A DNA stretch of 64,000 nt from JAJPHU01 sp035553375 (GCA_035553375.1 DATNCY010000015.1:1-64000); one strand, 5' to 3'; positions 7,585 through 16,281 are shown, numbered from the stretch's first letter. Translations and numbers: made by a program. The notes: generated by a model from the letters alone, not told the origin.

Positions 7585-9618
7585 TCATGGAACCTTTGCC
7601 AAACGGTTCAAAAGCCATCCGTAGCTGTTTTCAAAATCTACACGTTCATTCTCAGTCAGTGGTTTGGTGTGAGCATCGACACGTCTGGCTCGATTTAATG
7701 TGTCAAGGTTCATCTCGAACCGGCTCTTTTGTCCGTCAAAAAGGGGTCCAAATGTCTCCCAGTTCTCAAGCATGATCGACTTCAGATCTAATGTGTACAA
7801 TTCAGTCATCACATCTTGCGGCGATCTTCCCACAAACAAATCTTTGGGGCTTTGCCGATCAGGACGCTTGGCAAGTCCCTTCACAATGGAATTAGCTACT
7901 AGGCCAGCGTTCCAATTGTGCTTTACTCCCAGATAAAGGATAATCGCCTTACGAAGTTTCGTCTCGATTTCTGTTCGTTTTTCAAAGAGCTTCCCAAGGA
8001 GCTCCAAATCGGGTACCTCGGGAAGCAACTCTGGAGGCATGTCACCTCGCGTGAATGGTGAAAGCTCCTTCTTGTAAGCTTCACCGCGTTCTTTGAGGAA
8101 AACCTTAAGGTCATCGATTGCAAATTCACCAGATCCTTCGCGGAGAACACCGTACCGAGCGAATTGAACAAATGAATCCGGATTCACCTGAAGGTACGAG
8201 TTCACAAATTCAGCATCGCCATCAGCAAGGATCCGTAACAGATCATATTCCTCGGGATACCACCATACCAGAGAGAGCAATATATCTCGGATTGGATTGG
8301 CCAACCTAACCCGTATGTCAGAACTTAATCGCTTGAAATCAACATTTTCCACCCGGACAAGCTTCTCGGGATTTGTCCTGTCACTGGCCTGGAACACTTC
8401 ACTACAGGCGAGACGAATGAGATAAGGATGCCCTCCGTATCGCTCTTGAAGGTGCGTGCAAGCACTTTCCTCAAATTGCAGGCCGGCGTAGCGGCCAATC
8501 GATCTGACCATCTCACGGATGTTCGTCGTTTTCAATGGTTCAAGAAAATGCGGTATGGCGAGTTGAAAGATGGGGTTGACAATGGAGTCAAAATGAGAAC
8601 GCTCGACGCACGTCGGATTCACTCCAGCAACTAGAAAAGTAAATCCGCCTTTACTTTCCTGGTGGGTAGATCGGATAGTCTGCCAGAATGGCACGAAATC
8701 CTCATCCCAGTGGGTACCCAGTTTGCCGCTAAGTCGTGGCGTTATGTACTCGATTTCATCCAGCATCAGAATGGTGTTCTCAAGGTTGCCGTATTTGAGA
8801 ATCGCTTGGATGTCGGAGGAAAACCGAATACCCGCGTTCGCTTGGTTATATCCTTCTTGGAGCTTGGCATCGCGTTTGAAGTCTCGTTTTAAAGCTTCCC
8901 CCAAACGAAACACCAGGTTTTCGAGGACCTGCCACCATCTGGCCGCATGGACCCCGGGATTCTGGCAATCGACGAACTCTGCCAATACTGGTCGTCCTTC
9001 AAGGCGACGCTGAATGGCAAAAAGAATCGAAGTCTTTCCTGTCTTCCGTAACCCGAATAGACCACTATTGCCTTTGCTGACGACGCTACGATTAGTGAGG
9101 ACTTGAACCAGATCGTCACGACCAAAGAAGTACTTATCCGATGTAATTGGTGACGACATCCCAAACAGATCGATCGCCCCGATCTGCTGAGCCAGCTTGG
9201 AGCGAAAGAACAAGCTGCCGCGTTGCGGATTGAGAAGTTCGTCAACGTGTATGGAGACAATTATTCGATCCGTTGCTTCCCGGACCAGTTGCTCAGCGGC
9301 TTCAGGGTCACCTTTGTGAATTAACACGGACAATACTTTGTCTACACGGTGGCGGAAGTCGGGGTGTCGAGAAATGTTCTCGACGGCAGTCAAAACACGA
9401 GCATCGGTTGAAACGTGGGGCGAGTAAACGACGAGAACCTCTTTCTGGAGCCCGAATCGCTCACGCGTGTGTTTCTGTGGATCGGCAAGCCAAAAGGCGA
9501 GTTGTCCATGGGCATTGCCAAAGGTAACGTCGAATGCTTCATGCAGCAGTGCCGCTAGCTGTCGTTCTTCTGGCCGCTTTGAAAAATATGCGACATCGGC
9601 GTCTGTTTTGATGGCCAT
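7585..9618 (-). CDS. P-loop ATPase (STAND/AAA-like) with C-terminal Swt1-like HEPN domain
   Basis: A protein of 677 residues. The N-terminal ~165 residues form an unrecognised alpha/beta domain. The ATPase core begins with a YFFGRDDL entry motif, a Walker A GLRKTGKTS (about 188-197) and a Walker B ILMLDEIE (about 284-291). The last ~130 residues resemble a Swt1-type HEPN domain and contain RRVDAH, an R-x4-H motif of HEPN RNases (Arg645, His650), followed by TKPL. ATPases fused to HEPN RNases are typical abortive-infection effectors. ATG 9618 is preferred because of GAGGA at 9625-9629; GTG 9654 would add 12 residues. It is transcribed opposite to the preceding operon. Confidence 0.75.
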   Translation of the reverse strand: MAIKTDADVAYFSKRPEERQLAALLHEAFDVTFGNAHGQLAFWLADPQKHTRERFGLQKEVLVVYSPHVSTDARVLTAVENISRHPDFRHRVDKVLSVLIHKGDPEAAEQLVREATDRIIVSIHVDELLNPQRGSLFFRSKLAQQIGAIDLFGMSSPITSDKYFFGRDDLVQVLTNRSVVSKGNSGLFGLRKTGKTSILFAIQRRLEGRPVLAEFVDCQNPGVHAARWWQVLENLVFRLGEALKRDFKRDAKLQEGYNQANAGIRFSSDIQAILKYGNLENTILMLDEIEYITPRLSGKLGTHWDEDFVPFWQTIRSTHQESKGGFTFLVAGVNPTCVERSHFDSIVNPIFQLAIPHFLEPLKTTNIREMVRSIGRYAGLQFEESACTHLQERYGGHPYLIRLACSEVFQASDRTNPEKLVRVENVDFKRLSSDIRVRLANPIRDILLSLVWWYPEEYDLLRILADGDAEFVNSYLQVNPDSFVQFARYGVLREGSGEFAIDDLKVFLKERGEAYKKELSPFTRGDMPPELLPEVPDLELLGKLFEKRTEIETKLRKAIILYLGVKHNWNAGLVANSIVKGLAKRPDRQSPKDLFVGRSPQDVMTELYTLDLKSIMLENWETFGPLFDGQKSRFEMNLDTLNRARRVDAHTKPLTENERVDFENSYGWLLNRLAKVP

Positions 9619-9832
9619 ATCAAGTCCTCGAATCACATGCCGAGGTGGAATCACCCTCTACGGGTACTATTGTATAGGCCCCTTCACGACCCGCAATCCA
9701 GGCATGAGAACATTTCCATCGGGCGTTGTGAGGACTTGACATCAGAGGCAGCCACCTGGCGTGAAGAAACCTATCGTACGTAGTAACGTTGCGGCGGGCA
9801 TGCACGATTCGACGGTCGGTCGCAGTGTGTGG

Positions 9833-10639
9833 TCAAACTGCTAGGAAATCGGCCTTAGCCGCGGACAGCGAATCTGGCTGAGTCACGGAACCGCCCACAC
9901 ATGTGAAAAAGACCGGGTAACCTTCCTTGCGAAATGCATCAACGAGGGCTCGGAATCCAGGCCTGGCGTCCATGATGCTTGTTCGGGCCTCGTAGTTCCA
10001 GAATGTCCAGTACTCGAACGGGCCGGCCACCACCAAAGCCACTCGGTCGAGTTTCTCGGGCAACACCGCTTCAATTCCAATCTTCTTGGTCTGGGCCGCC
10101 AACTCTGTCTTGAAACAGGGCCAATCAGCCTGAAGAACACACGCATATGACGCCGCTTCCAGAAGGGCGTGGAGGGGCGTGTCTGCTCCTTTGTGCTTGC
10201 CCGTTCTGACGATCTTGAGCTCGATGATGACCGGCAGCCCTAGGTGGTCGATGGCGAGCAGATCGATTGCCTTCAGTCCCATCACGGACTCCCGCCGGTC
10301 CTTCACAGGTATCTGGTAGTCGAGGATCCGGTGCCACCCTGATTCCGGTGATCCGTCATGGGACTTCCACCGTTCGAACATAGCTCGCTCGTATTGGACC
10401 TCGGGATGTACGAGTGCTGCCTTCTTGTCTCGCTTGAGACCGAGGTAGCTGAGCCTCTTCGCGGACCTCAAGCACGAGGCCGCCGCTTCCTTCGTCGCCT
10501 TGGCTGCCAATCCCACAACCGGGGCAAGGAATTCACAGTACTCTCGCAGGTAATCGCGAGTCGTGAGCACGTCCTTCAATCTGTGGAACCCCATCGCTGG
10601 CACGGCGTCGAGAGAAGGATGATGTTTCTTGACGGGCAT
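9833..10639 (-). CDS. PD-(D/E)XK-like hypothetical protein
   Basis: The start at 10639 (MPVKKHHPSLD) follows GGAGAG; an earlier in-frame start adds 26 less plausible residues. The 268-residue protein contains GLKAIDLLAIDHLGLPVI, then IELKIVRTGK. An Asp followed by E-L-K on the next strand is the PD-(D/E)XK pattern, as in restriction-type and NucS/DUF91-like nucleases. Next comes LLEAASYACVL, similar to the conserved helix with Gln/Tyr in such enzymes. The N-terminal third is basic. It has no obvious partner gene on its strand. The 214 bases between it and the ATPase gene hold no gene I can support. Confidence 0.6.
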   Translation of the reverse strand: MPVKKHHPSLDAVPAMGFHRLKDVLTTRDYLREYCEFLAPVVGLAAKATKEAAASCLRSAKRLSYLGLKRDKKAALVHPEVQYERAMFERWKSHDGSPESGWHRILDYQIPVKDRRESVMGLKAIDLLAIDHLGLPVIIELKIVRTGKHKGADTPLHALLEAASYACVLQADWPCFKTELAAQTKKIGIEAVLPEKLDRVALVVAGPFEYWTFWNYEARTSIMDARPGFRALVDAFRKEGYPVFFTCVGGSVTQPDSLSAAKADFLAV

Positions 10640-10848
10640 GGCTGCTCTCCATGGAAGGCCTCTCCGAGCAGCCAGCGTAACGACCACCGTTGCCAACACT
10701 GGGTCAAGATGAGGATTCACCTGGTTGAACGGTGAAGTCGAATGCTTGCGAGCACAAAGGGAGTTGGCTGAAATGACCCACTAATGACGGTGGCAGATGC
10801 TACGGTCACGGCACTTCGGTGAGACCAAGTGCCCGGATCGGCAGTTCG

Positions 10849-11256
10849 ATGACCAGGAAGCGTACAGATGCGGAGAGGCGTGCCCGACAGTGCGAACGGC
10901 TCAGTCGTTTGCTCCGCGTCCTCCGTCTGATCCTCGGTCCTGGCCGTTGGGACGCGGACGCCCTGGCTCGTGAACTGGAGTGCTCACCTCGCACGGTTCA
11001 TCGAGACCTTCAAGCTCTGTCAATGGCCGGTGTGCCCTGGTACTTCGACACCGAGAGTCAGGCCTACAAGGTCCGTCCCGGCTTCAAGTTTCCGGCCATC
11101 CAGACCACGGCTGCCACGGAATCTGGAAATTTACCAGATCCCATCGTGCTGATCGCCAACGCTAAGAAGATGCTTGCCGAGGGGGAACGGTTTCTCGAAT
11201 CGCTCCGCCAACTCATCGCTTGCCTGGAAGGCCTACCGGCCCCACCTGCTGATTGA
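10849..11256 (+). CDS. HTH_11-type regulator lacking the WYL domain
   Basis: The winged HTH matches that of the WYL regulator at 2852-3898 residue by residue over about 70 positions: RLSRLLRVLRLILGPGRWDA, then CSPRTVHRDLQALSMAGVPW, ending in GFKFPAIQT where the other reads DFRFPAFNV. The protein stops after a short helical tail (135 residues) and lacks the ligand-binding half. It may bind the same kind of operator without ligand control. ATG 10849 has no clear ribosome site and GTG 10819 is the alternative. The DNA ligase gene follows 76 bases downstream. Confidence 0.75.
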   Translation: MTRKRTDAERRARQCERLSRLLRVLRLILGPGRWDADALARELECSPRTVHRDLQALSMAGVPWYFDTESQAYKVRPGFKFPAIQTTAATESGNLPDPIVLIANAKKMLAEGERFLESLRQLIACLEGLPAPPAD

Positions 11257-11332
11257 ATCGTCACGAAGCGTTACCACCGTCGTCGGGGTAACAAGGCCAT
11301 CGTCACGAACGATGGACTGAGGAACTCCGACC

Positions 11333-12430
11333 GTGAAGAACTTGGCCGAACTTCAAGCCGAATGTGCCGCCCTCGGAATCACCGTCGAGACCAATGGCCG
11401 TGCAAGCAAGCAGGCGTATCTCGATGCCCTTCGGGATTACCATTGGCGGAAGGACCATCCTGACGAGCCGCTGCCCCTGCAGATTCAGCCGATGCTTCTG
11501 GCGTCCTGGGAGGATCTCGATGAGGACGAAGCACGACAGATCGAGGAGGACTGCCACGCATGGGTGGCCCAGGAGAAGTTTGATGGTGTCAGGGTCTTGA
11601 TCCATGTTGAGGATGGCCGGGTGCGGATCACTGGAAGAACGATTTCCGAGGTCAGCTATCGTCTGACTGAGCACCAGGAAAACTTGCCCCACCTGACAAC
11701 CGGCCTGTCCACGCTCACCGGGACCATCCTCGATGGCGAGTTGATCTGTCCGGTTTCCTGTGTGGACACGGGTAGCACTGTCACCGCAACTTCTCTGCAA
11801 GCGACCGTCGCAGTGCTGGCCACCACGCCGGCGAACGCCCGTCAGATCCAGGAGCACCATGACGCTCAACTTCGGCTCAAGGTGTTCGACATTCTCAGCT
11901 TCTGCGGTCGGGACGTGACGCAGCGACCCCTGATCGAGCGGCAGGACTTCCTGGAGAAGGCCCTGCGTCAATCGGACAACCCGTTCATCGAGCCGGTTCC
12001 GAGCTTCGTGGTGAACAAGCCGGACATCCATCGCCGGATCATCAGCCGTGGTCGCGAGGGCACGGTCTGGAAGAAGGCAAACTCAATCTACCTACCGGGC
12101 CGTCGTGTACCCTTCTGGGTGAAGCGGAAACGGGGCATTGAGGTGGAAGCGTTCGTGACCGCAGGCAAAGCGGGCAACAACGGCCATGCCCAAGTGATCG
12201 GAGCCGTCGAATTCAGCATTCGCAACCCCGACGGCACCCGGGTGGCTGTCGCCTGGGTCTCCGGCTGGAGCGACGAGGAGCGTCAAGCAATGACCGTGCG
12301 GGACACCGATGGAGTCGTTCGTCTGAATCCGGACTTCATCGGTCGAAGAGCCGTGCTCGTTGGGCAGGATGAATCAGCCAAGTCGCGGCGTATTCGTCAC
12401 GCACGATTGAAGCAGTGGGTGGCTTCGTGA
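11333..12430 (+). CDS. ATP-dependent DNA ligase with N-terminal SAP-like motif
   Basis: The nucleotidyltransferase motif I EKFDGVR places the adenylated Lys at residue 82. DGELI (motif III), FDILSF, EGTVWKK (motif IV) and WVKRKR (motif V) follow, then an OB-like C-terminal domain. Residues 4-38 (LAELQAECAALGI, then KQAYLDAL) resemble a SAP DNA-binding motif. At 365 residues it is a compact ligase like those in phages and LigD/LigC repair systems. GTG 11333 is used, with GAGGA a few bases upstream. It is near the HTH-only regulator and no Ku gene is visible, so a role in repair of cleaved DNA within this island is an inference. Confidence 0.85.
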   Translation: MKNLAELQAECAALGITVETNGRASKQAYLDALRDYHWRKDHPDEPLPLQIQPMLLASWEDLDEDEARQIEEDCHAWVAQEKFDGVRVLIHVEDGRVRITGRTISEVSYRLTEHQENLPHLTTGLSTLTGTILDGELICPVSCVDTGSTVTATSLQATVAVLATTPANARQIQEHHDAQLRLKVFDILSFCGRDVTQRPLIERQDFLEKALRQSDNPFIEPVPSFVVNKPDIHRRIISRGREGTVWKKANSIYLPGRRVPFWVKRKRGIEVEAFVTAGKAGNNGHAQVIGAVEFSIRNPDGTRVAVAWVSGWSDEERQAMTVRDTDGVVRLNPDFIGRRAVLVGQDESAKSRRIRHARLKQWVAS

Positions 12431-12468
12431 TCCAGGCGGCCTTCCAGCCACGATGAATATCGGAGTCT

Positions 12469-12840
12469 TCATCTCCGAATAACCCGACGACGCCGTCGAG
12501 TACCCGTCCCTCGTTGGCCATCGCCGGTGTTCCCGCGAGGTTGCCCCCTGCGGTTCGGATATAGCTCGTCAACACGGACAGTCGTCGTCCGGTCCAAAGG
12601 CGGGTCGAAGTCGAAAAGGTCTGCCAGTTCAAAATCGGGCAGAAGCCGTCGAAAATAACGGATCAACGCCTCGGCATATGCCGTGTTCGTTACGGGTGCC
12701 CTGTTGAAGCTGTTCAGCGGAGCAAGGGTACCCCGGGGGATGTTGACCGCATCCGCCACGTCCTGGATGGTCAGCCGCTCTTCTCGCGGCCGACCGTGAT
12801 TGTACCTATCCAGCAAGTCGGTGATCTTCAGTCGAAGCAT
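12469..12840 (-). CDS. HTH (XRE-like) regulator with basic tail
   Basis: The start is ATG 12838-12840 with GGGAGGG upstream. Residues 1-70 (MLRLKITDLLDRY, LTIQDVADAVNIPRGTLAPL) form a lambda-repressor-like helix-turn-helix; similar short proteins are common in planctomycetes. The C-terminal 30 residues are strongly Arg-rich. Its 5' region holds three copies of a 15-bp palindrome at 12864-12942, so it probably represses itself and the divergent gene at 13053. The gene ends 38 bases after the convergent ligase gene. Confidence 0.7.
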   Translation of the reverse strand: MLRLKITDLLDRYNHGRPREERLTIQDVADAVNIPRGTLAPLNSFNRAPVTNTAYAEALIRYFRRLLPDFELADLFDFDPPLDRTTTVRVDELYPNRRGQPRGNTGDGQRGTGTRRRRRVIRR

Positions 12841-12863
12841 CGCCAGGATACCCTCCCTTGAAA

Positions 12864-12942
12864 GTTGTGGCCCACAACCTTGACGTGGCTGCCCGTCTCG
12901 GCTAGCTTGTAGGTTGTGGTCCACAACGTTGTTGCGGACAAC
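12864..12942. promoter_or_regulatory. Three 15-bp palindromic operators in a divergent promoter
   Basis: GTTGTGGCCCACAAC (12864-12878), GTTGTGGTCCACAAC (12913-12927) and GTTGTTGCGGACAAC (12928-12942) share the frame GTTGT-N5-ACAAC. The last two abut directly and their centres are 15 bp apart; the first lies 49 bp away. They sit between the minus-strand XRE-like gene and the plus-strand gene at 13053, where a repressor would control both. The binding protein is inferred to be the XRE-like product. Confidence 0.7.
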
Positions 12943-13052
12943 GACACAGACAGTCTAGGTTTTCTCTTTCACGACGCAAGACCAGTGAGTCAAGGGCCGC
13001 ATGAGGAAGCCTGGCTGCCCCCCCCGACGTGGGGCCAACATGGAGATCAACA

Positions 13053-13304
13053 ATGAAACTTCGTCGGCTCACGGCAGAAGACCGCGAAATCCTGGGGCGG
13101 GTCATACGTGACTACGGCCGGAAACGAACAATGGCAATTGCACGCTACTGGCTGGGCATCGCGGATTTAGACATCGTCGATGACGACGACGTCATGCCAG
13201 CCCTACGATTCTTCCGAGACCTCTTTTGCGATTACCGCGACAAGGCGGTTCTCAAGGCGATCAAGAAAACACCGAAAGCCAAACACAGCTGGTCACGCAA
13301 TTGA
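13053..13304 (+). CDS. Small hypothetical protein (83 aa)
   Basis: ATG 13053 is preceded by GGAGA at 13042-13046. The product begins MKLRRLTAEDREILGRVIRD, is charged and mostly helical with an acidic stretch (DIVDDDDV), and ends basic. No family is recognised. It is transcribed divergently from the XRE-like gene across the triple operator, so its expression is probably controlled by that regulator. The next 245 bases contain only a weak open frame (13345-13638, no ribosome site) that I do not call as a gene. Confidence 0.6.
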   Translation: MKLRRLTAEDREILGRVIRDYGRKRTMAIARYWLGIADLDIVDDDDVMPALRFFRDLFCDYRDKAVLKAIKKTPKAKHSWSRN

Positions 13305-13549
13305 ACAATCTTTGATTTCGAGATAAACAACAAGTCGGCCAGAAATGGCACAAGACAAGAACAAGGTGCTCCGAATCGATCCTCGACCACGCCCGGGGAG
13401 TAGCCGCGGCAAGGCCTTGAACAAGGTGGAGGCCCCAGGTGGCGACGATACGATGAGGGAGCAGCTCCTGACGCAGCGGCAAACCGAGGCTTCCCTCCTC
13501 GAACCGCGACGGACATCAGCTCAGAGGTGCAAGTTGCACCGAAGGGCTG

Positions 13550-14302
13550 GTGTGTCCCGTGCGGAAGAAAACAAAAGCTGCCGCTGGAAGGTCATCACGT
13601 TCGCGAGGGGACGGAAGCAGGAATGCCCGGCCGGCTAACGACAAACCTCAAAAGCCAGACGCCTTGGGCAAGAAGATTGGCGAACTGAAAAGCCTGGTTC
13701 AGGGCGTCCTTGATCAGCTCGATCATTACGGCAGTTCCCTGGTAACACGTCGGTCCAGAGTCCGGGTCGAGGTCGAGCATCCGCTCCGACGGGCTCTCGA
13801 CAACTTGGCAAGAACGGACCCTGATACCTTCGCGATCGGAACGGAAGGCAGATTTTTTGTTGCCAGCCTCCTGATCGGCTCGCTCTGCCTGAGCCGCTCA
13901 CCGGACCGCCTTACCCTTTTCAAGCAAGCGAACGAACTGGCCGCTTGGCTCCGGCAACGCTATCTAACAACTACCCCAGCCGACCTCGGCCGAACCAATC
14001 AGCTCGACTGCGAACCACGACCAGACCGTCAGGGTGGATCACCCGCAAAGGTCACCGGTGTTCACCCTCCTTTTCCCGAACTCGGCCGCACCTGCTTTGA
14101 AATTCTCCGGGCGACCGATCCTGAGCCTCGGCGGGGGTGGCAGATTGCGGAGCGTGTTGGTTACGCTCACGACACGGTTCGACGCCACCTGCCTCGTCTC
14201 ATTGAGCTCGGCCTAATCAAAAAGACAGCACGCGGCTACTACCGTACGTGTTCACTCTGTGAACACACTCTTGACACACGAGCAGCACAGACGCCTTCGT
14301 GA
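13550..14302 (+). CDS. Winged-helix DNA-binding protein with helical N-terminus
   Basis: The last ~85 residues are a winged helix: GRTCFEILRATDPEPRRGWQ, IAERVGYAHDTVRRHLPRL, then IELGLIKKTARGYYRT, as in MarR/ArsR-like regulators. A terminal CSLC pair could bind metal. The middle region (about 40-150) is helical with a hydrophobic segment (FFVASLLIGSLCLS) but no clear domain. The first ~35 residues are basic and low in complexity, so the true start may be downstream of GTG 13550. The 250-residue length is an upper bound. Confidence 0.55.
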   Translation: MCPVRKKTKAAAGRSSRSRGDGSRNARPANDKPQKPDALGKKIGELKSLVQGVLDQLDHYGSSLVTRRSRVRVEVEHPLRRALDNLARTDPDTFAIGTEGRFFVASLLIGSLCLSRSPDRLTLFKQANELAAWLRQRYLTTTPADLGRTNQLDCEPRPDRQGGSPAKVTGVHPPFPELGRTCFEILRATDPEPRRGWQIAERVGYAHDTVRRHLPRLIELGLIKKTARGYYRTCSLCEHTLDTRAAQTPS

Positions 14303-14406
14303 TCTGATGAGAGAATGCCGGCATGGAACATGTAACCACGCCGTGCGTTCAGCTCGCAGCACGGCCCTGGTTGGATAGCAGGGCGAGCATGCATAGGAGT
14401 TTTTCC

Positions 14407-15063
14407 GTGTCTCCTTCACTGAACCTACAAGCCGTGCACCCGGCACTCCACGAGCAGGCTCGGGGAGCATTCGACGCAGGCGATGTGATGCTGTTACTCA
14501 TCAGTTGCATGGATCGCCAGATGCAACTCGGCTTTGTCGTCGACAACATCGTCACCCTCAAGAAACGCGGGATCTACGAACCGTGTCTCCTGGAAGCCTT
14601 CACCAACGCCAAGACCAATTTCTACAACTGGTCAGATATTGTCCTCTCTTTCCTGTTCCGCACTGCAGACCGCAAACGTCTCCTTGAGAGTGGCGATCTC
14701 CTCCCGGAACAGGAGACTTTTCGCCTCTACCGGGGCGTGGCCGGAGTGGGTCGGTGGCGACGGCCGCGAGGCTTCTCCTGGACCCTGTCGCTGGACGTGG
14801 CCTGCTGGTTCGCAGTCCGGTTTGACCTGGCCAACCCGGCGGTCATGTCCGTTGAAGTTCCGCGAGACACCGTTCTCGCCTACATGAACGACCGCCATGA
14901 GGAGGAAATTCTCTGCCGACCTGAAACTGCCGAGCGGATGTCGCTCTCCAGCGAGGAGCTGGCCGTACACGCTCGTCACCAAACCGAAGCAGTCGAAGCC
15001 CGTAACGCAGAGCTGTGGGCGACAAGAAAAGCAGTCACGCAAGCCGACCCGGTGGCCAACTGA
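14407..15063 (+). CDS. Putative ADP-ribosyltransferase-fold protein
   Basis: The start is set at GTG 14407 because AGGAG lies at 14395-14399; ATG 14323 would add 28 residues. In the C-terminal half the order is FRLYRGVAG (Arg109), FSWTLSLDVACWFA (Ser124-Thr-Ser-like strand), MSVEVPRDTVLAYM, then DRHEEEILC (Glu165-167). This matches the R-S-E triad and the final ExE motif of arginine-type ADP-ribosyltransferases. The N-terminal 100 residues are helical and unrecognised. It could be a toxin or a modifier of nucleic acids or proteins. The assignment is motif-based and no antitoxin neighbour is obvious. Confidence 0.5.
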   Translation: MSPSLNLQAVHPALHEQARGAFDAGDVMLLLISCMDRQMQLGFVVDNIVTLKKRGIYEPCLLEAFTNAKTNFYNWSDIVLSFLFRTADRKRLLESGDLLPEQETFRLYRGVAGVGRWRRPRGFSWTLSLDVACWFAVRFDLANPAVMSVEVPRDTVLAYMNDRHEEEILCRPETAERMSLSSEELAVHARHQTEAVEARNAELWATRKAVTQADPVAN

Positions 15064-15084
15064 ACGACTCCGAGATCAATGTCT

Positions 15085-15134
15085 CCCTCTTCGTGCCGAC
15101 GAGCAACTTCGCCCTACTCTGGGCACGAAGAGGG
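15085..15134. repeat. 13-bp inverted repeat, possible terminator or leader hairpin
   Basis: CCCTCTTCGTGCC at 15085-15097 pairs perfectly with GGCACGAAGAGGG at 15122-15134, with a 24-base loop. It lies 21 bases after the ADP-ribosyltransferase-like gene. No T-run follows, so it may be an RNA structure rather than a terminator. The rest of 15135-15397 shows no gene I can support. Confidence 0.45.
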
Positions 15135-15397
15135 AACCCTCATGGTAACAAGCACCCAACTGAAGAGGAGAATGTCTTGCACACCCACAAGCAACATCAA
15201 CCCGCCTGTGCCTGTGCTGCGTGCAGCATGGGAGAGGACGTAGTTCGTACACCACGGGCCAGCATCATCACCCGGATCGACTCAGCTGCCATGGGCCGCG
15301 ATACCCCATGACAGCGAACGGATGCAGTGGCCTCTCTGCACAATACAAAGTAGCCTCCTGCCTCATACGCAGAAAACCGACCAGAAAGGAACTGACC

Positions 15398-15709
15398 GTG
15401 TCCAGTTCAGAGCACCAGTTTACGATGCGACGATTGCTTCGTGCTTCCGAATCACGCAAGCCGACGCCCAGGCAAAAGGCGATGCTTGCCCTTTGGGCAA
15501 TCGTTGGTGAGGAACTGTTTGATGAAATAGAAAAAGACGGCTTGAGCAAGCTGGGTTACGAAATCCCAGGAGTCGACTCGTTTCTCGTCTATCCCCCTAA
15601 TCGAATCTGCGTTGCCTACACGGGTACGAAATGGCTGGATAAGACGACCGACGAGATCCTCCGCAATTCAACAGAGGCTGAGGCGATTTTCGCACTCCTG
15701 GCAAAGTGA
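15398..15709 (+). CDS. Small hypothetical protein (103 aa)
   Basis: GTG 15398 is preceded by AAGGA at 15386-15390 and is chosen over longer upstream frames of poor composition. The product has a basic N-terminus (MRRLLRASESRKPTPRQKAM) and a compact C-terminal alpha/beta region (LSKLGYEIPGVDSFLVYPPN, WLDKTTDEILRNSTEAEAI). No family is recognised. It is followed by another small gene 99 bases downstream in the segment leading to the integrase. Confidence 0.5.
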   Translation: MSSSEHQFTMRRLLRASESRKPTPRQKAMLALWAIVGEELFDEIEKDGLSKLGYEIPGVDSFLVYPPNRICVAYTGTKWLDKTTDEILRNSTEAEAIFALLAK

Positions 15710-15808
15710 CAAGCGACCGGGCCCGCAGACCGATGCGAAGAATGCGTCCCCGAATTCAGAGACCCGGAAGTGCGTTGGGCCATCAACCTGTGAGGATTGA
15801 GGTGTGTC

Positions 15809-16093
15809 ATGGCGAAGAAGGATCAAATTGAAGCCAAACAACCCGAAGGAAATGTGAACGCTGAGCAATCACTGCCTGAAACGGCGAGCGTTGGCCGACG
15901 GTTGTGGAGCTTCGAAATTCTTCACTCTGAAGACTTGACCCCCAACGACCGACATCCGTTGTTCGGCCTGTCGGCACAAGAACGCGAAAAAGCACGGGTG
16001 GCGGCGATGGGTAAGATTCTGGCAAACATTGCTATACGCAAAGCGACACCACCGAGTGCATCGGCCAGTGCTGCTTCACCCGCAAATTCGTAG
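15809..16093 (+). CDS. Small hypothetical protein (94 aa)
   Basis: ATG 15809 (MAKKDQIEAKQP) follows GAGG at about 15798. The central part (RRLWSFEILHSEDLTPNDRH, PLFGLSAQEREKARVAA) looks ordered and helical, while both ends are low-complexity. No family is recognised. The 188 bases downstream hold no gene before the excisionase-like gene. Confidence 0.45.
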   Translation: MAKKDQIEAKQPEGNVNAEQSLPETASVGRRLWSFEILHSEDLTPNDRHPLFGLSAQEREKARVAAMGKILANIAIRKATPPSASASAASPANS

Positions 16094-16281
16094 AAGTACG
16101 CAAAAATCAATGCCCTCTCTGGTCCGCTTAGTGGCGGAGACCTTGAGCCCCGAATAGGTGGGGCTGACCCGAGGCGGCAATTCAAAGTCGTTGGAGGCGA
16201 CCATGACAACACGAGTGTTCCCTGCTCGTACCCTGGCCTCTCCGGCAATTCCCGCAGCGGCGGGACCACCCGGAGAGCAGA

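Noticed and set aside
7585..9654. GTG start at 9654 for the ATPase-HEPN gene
   Set aside because: ATG 9618 has a better ribosome site and the extra 12 residues look unstructured; kept only as an alternative.
13345..13638. Open frame of 97 codons between the small gene at 13053 and the winged-helix gene
   Set aside because: No ribosome site, low-complexity basic composition, and 89-base overlap with a better-supported gene.
15015..15311. Open frame of 98 codons after the ADP-ribosyltransferase-like gene
   Set aside because: It overlaps the previous gene, crosses the 15085-15134 hairpin and has no ribosome site or domain.
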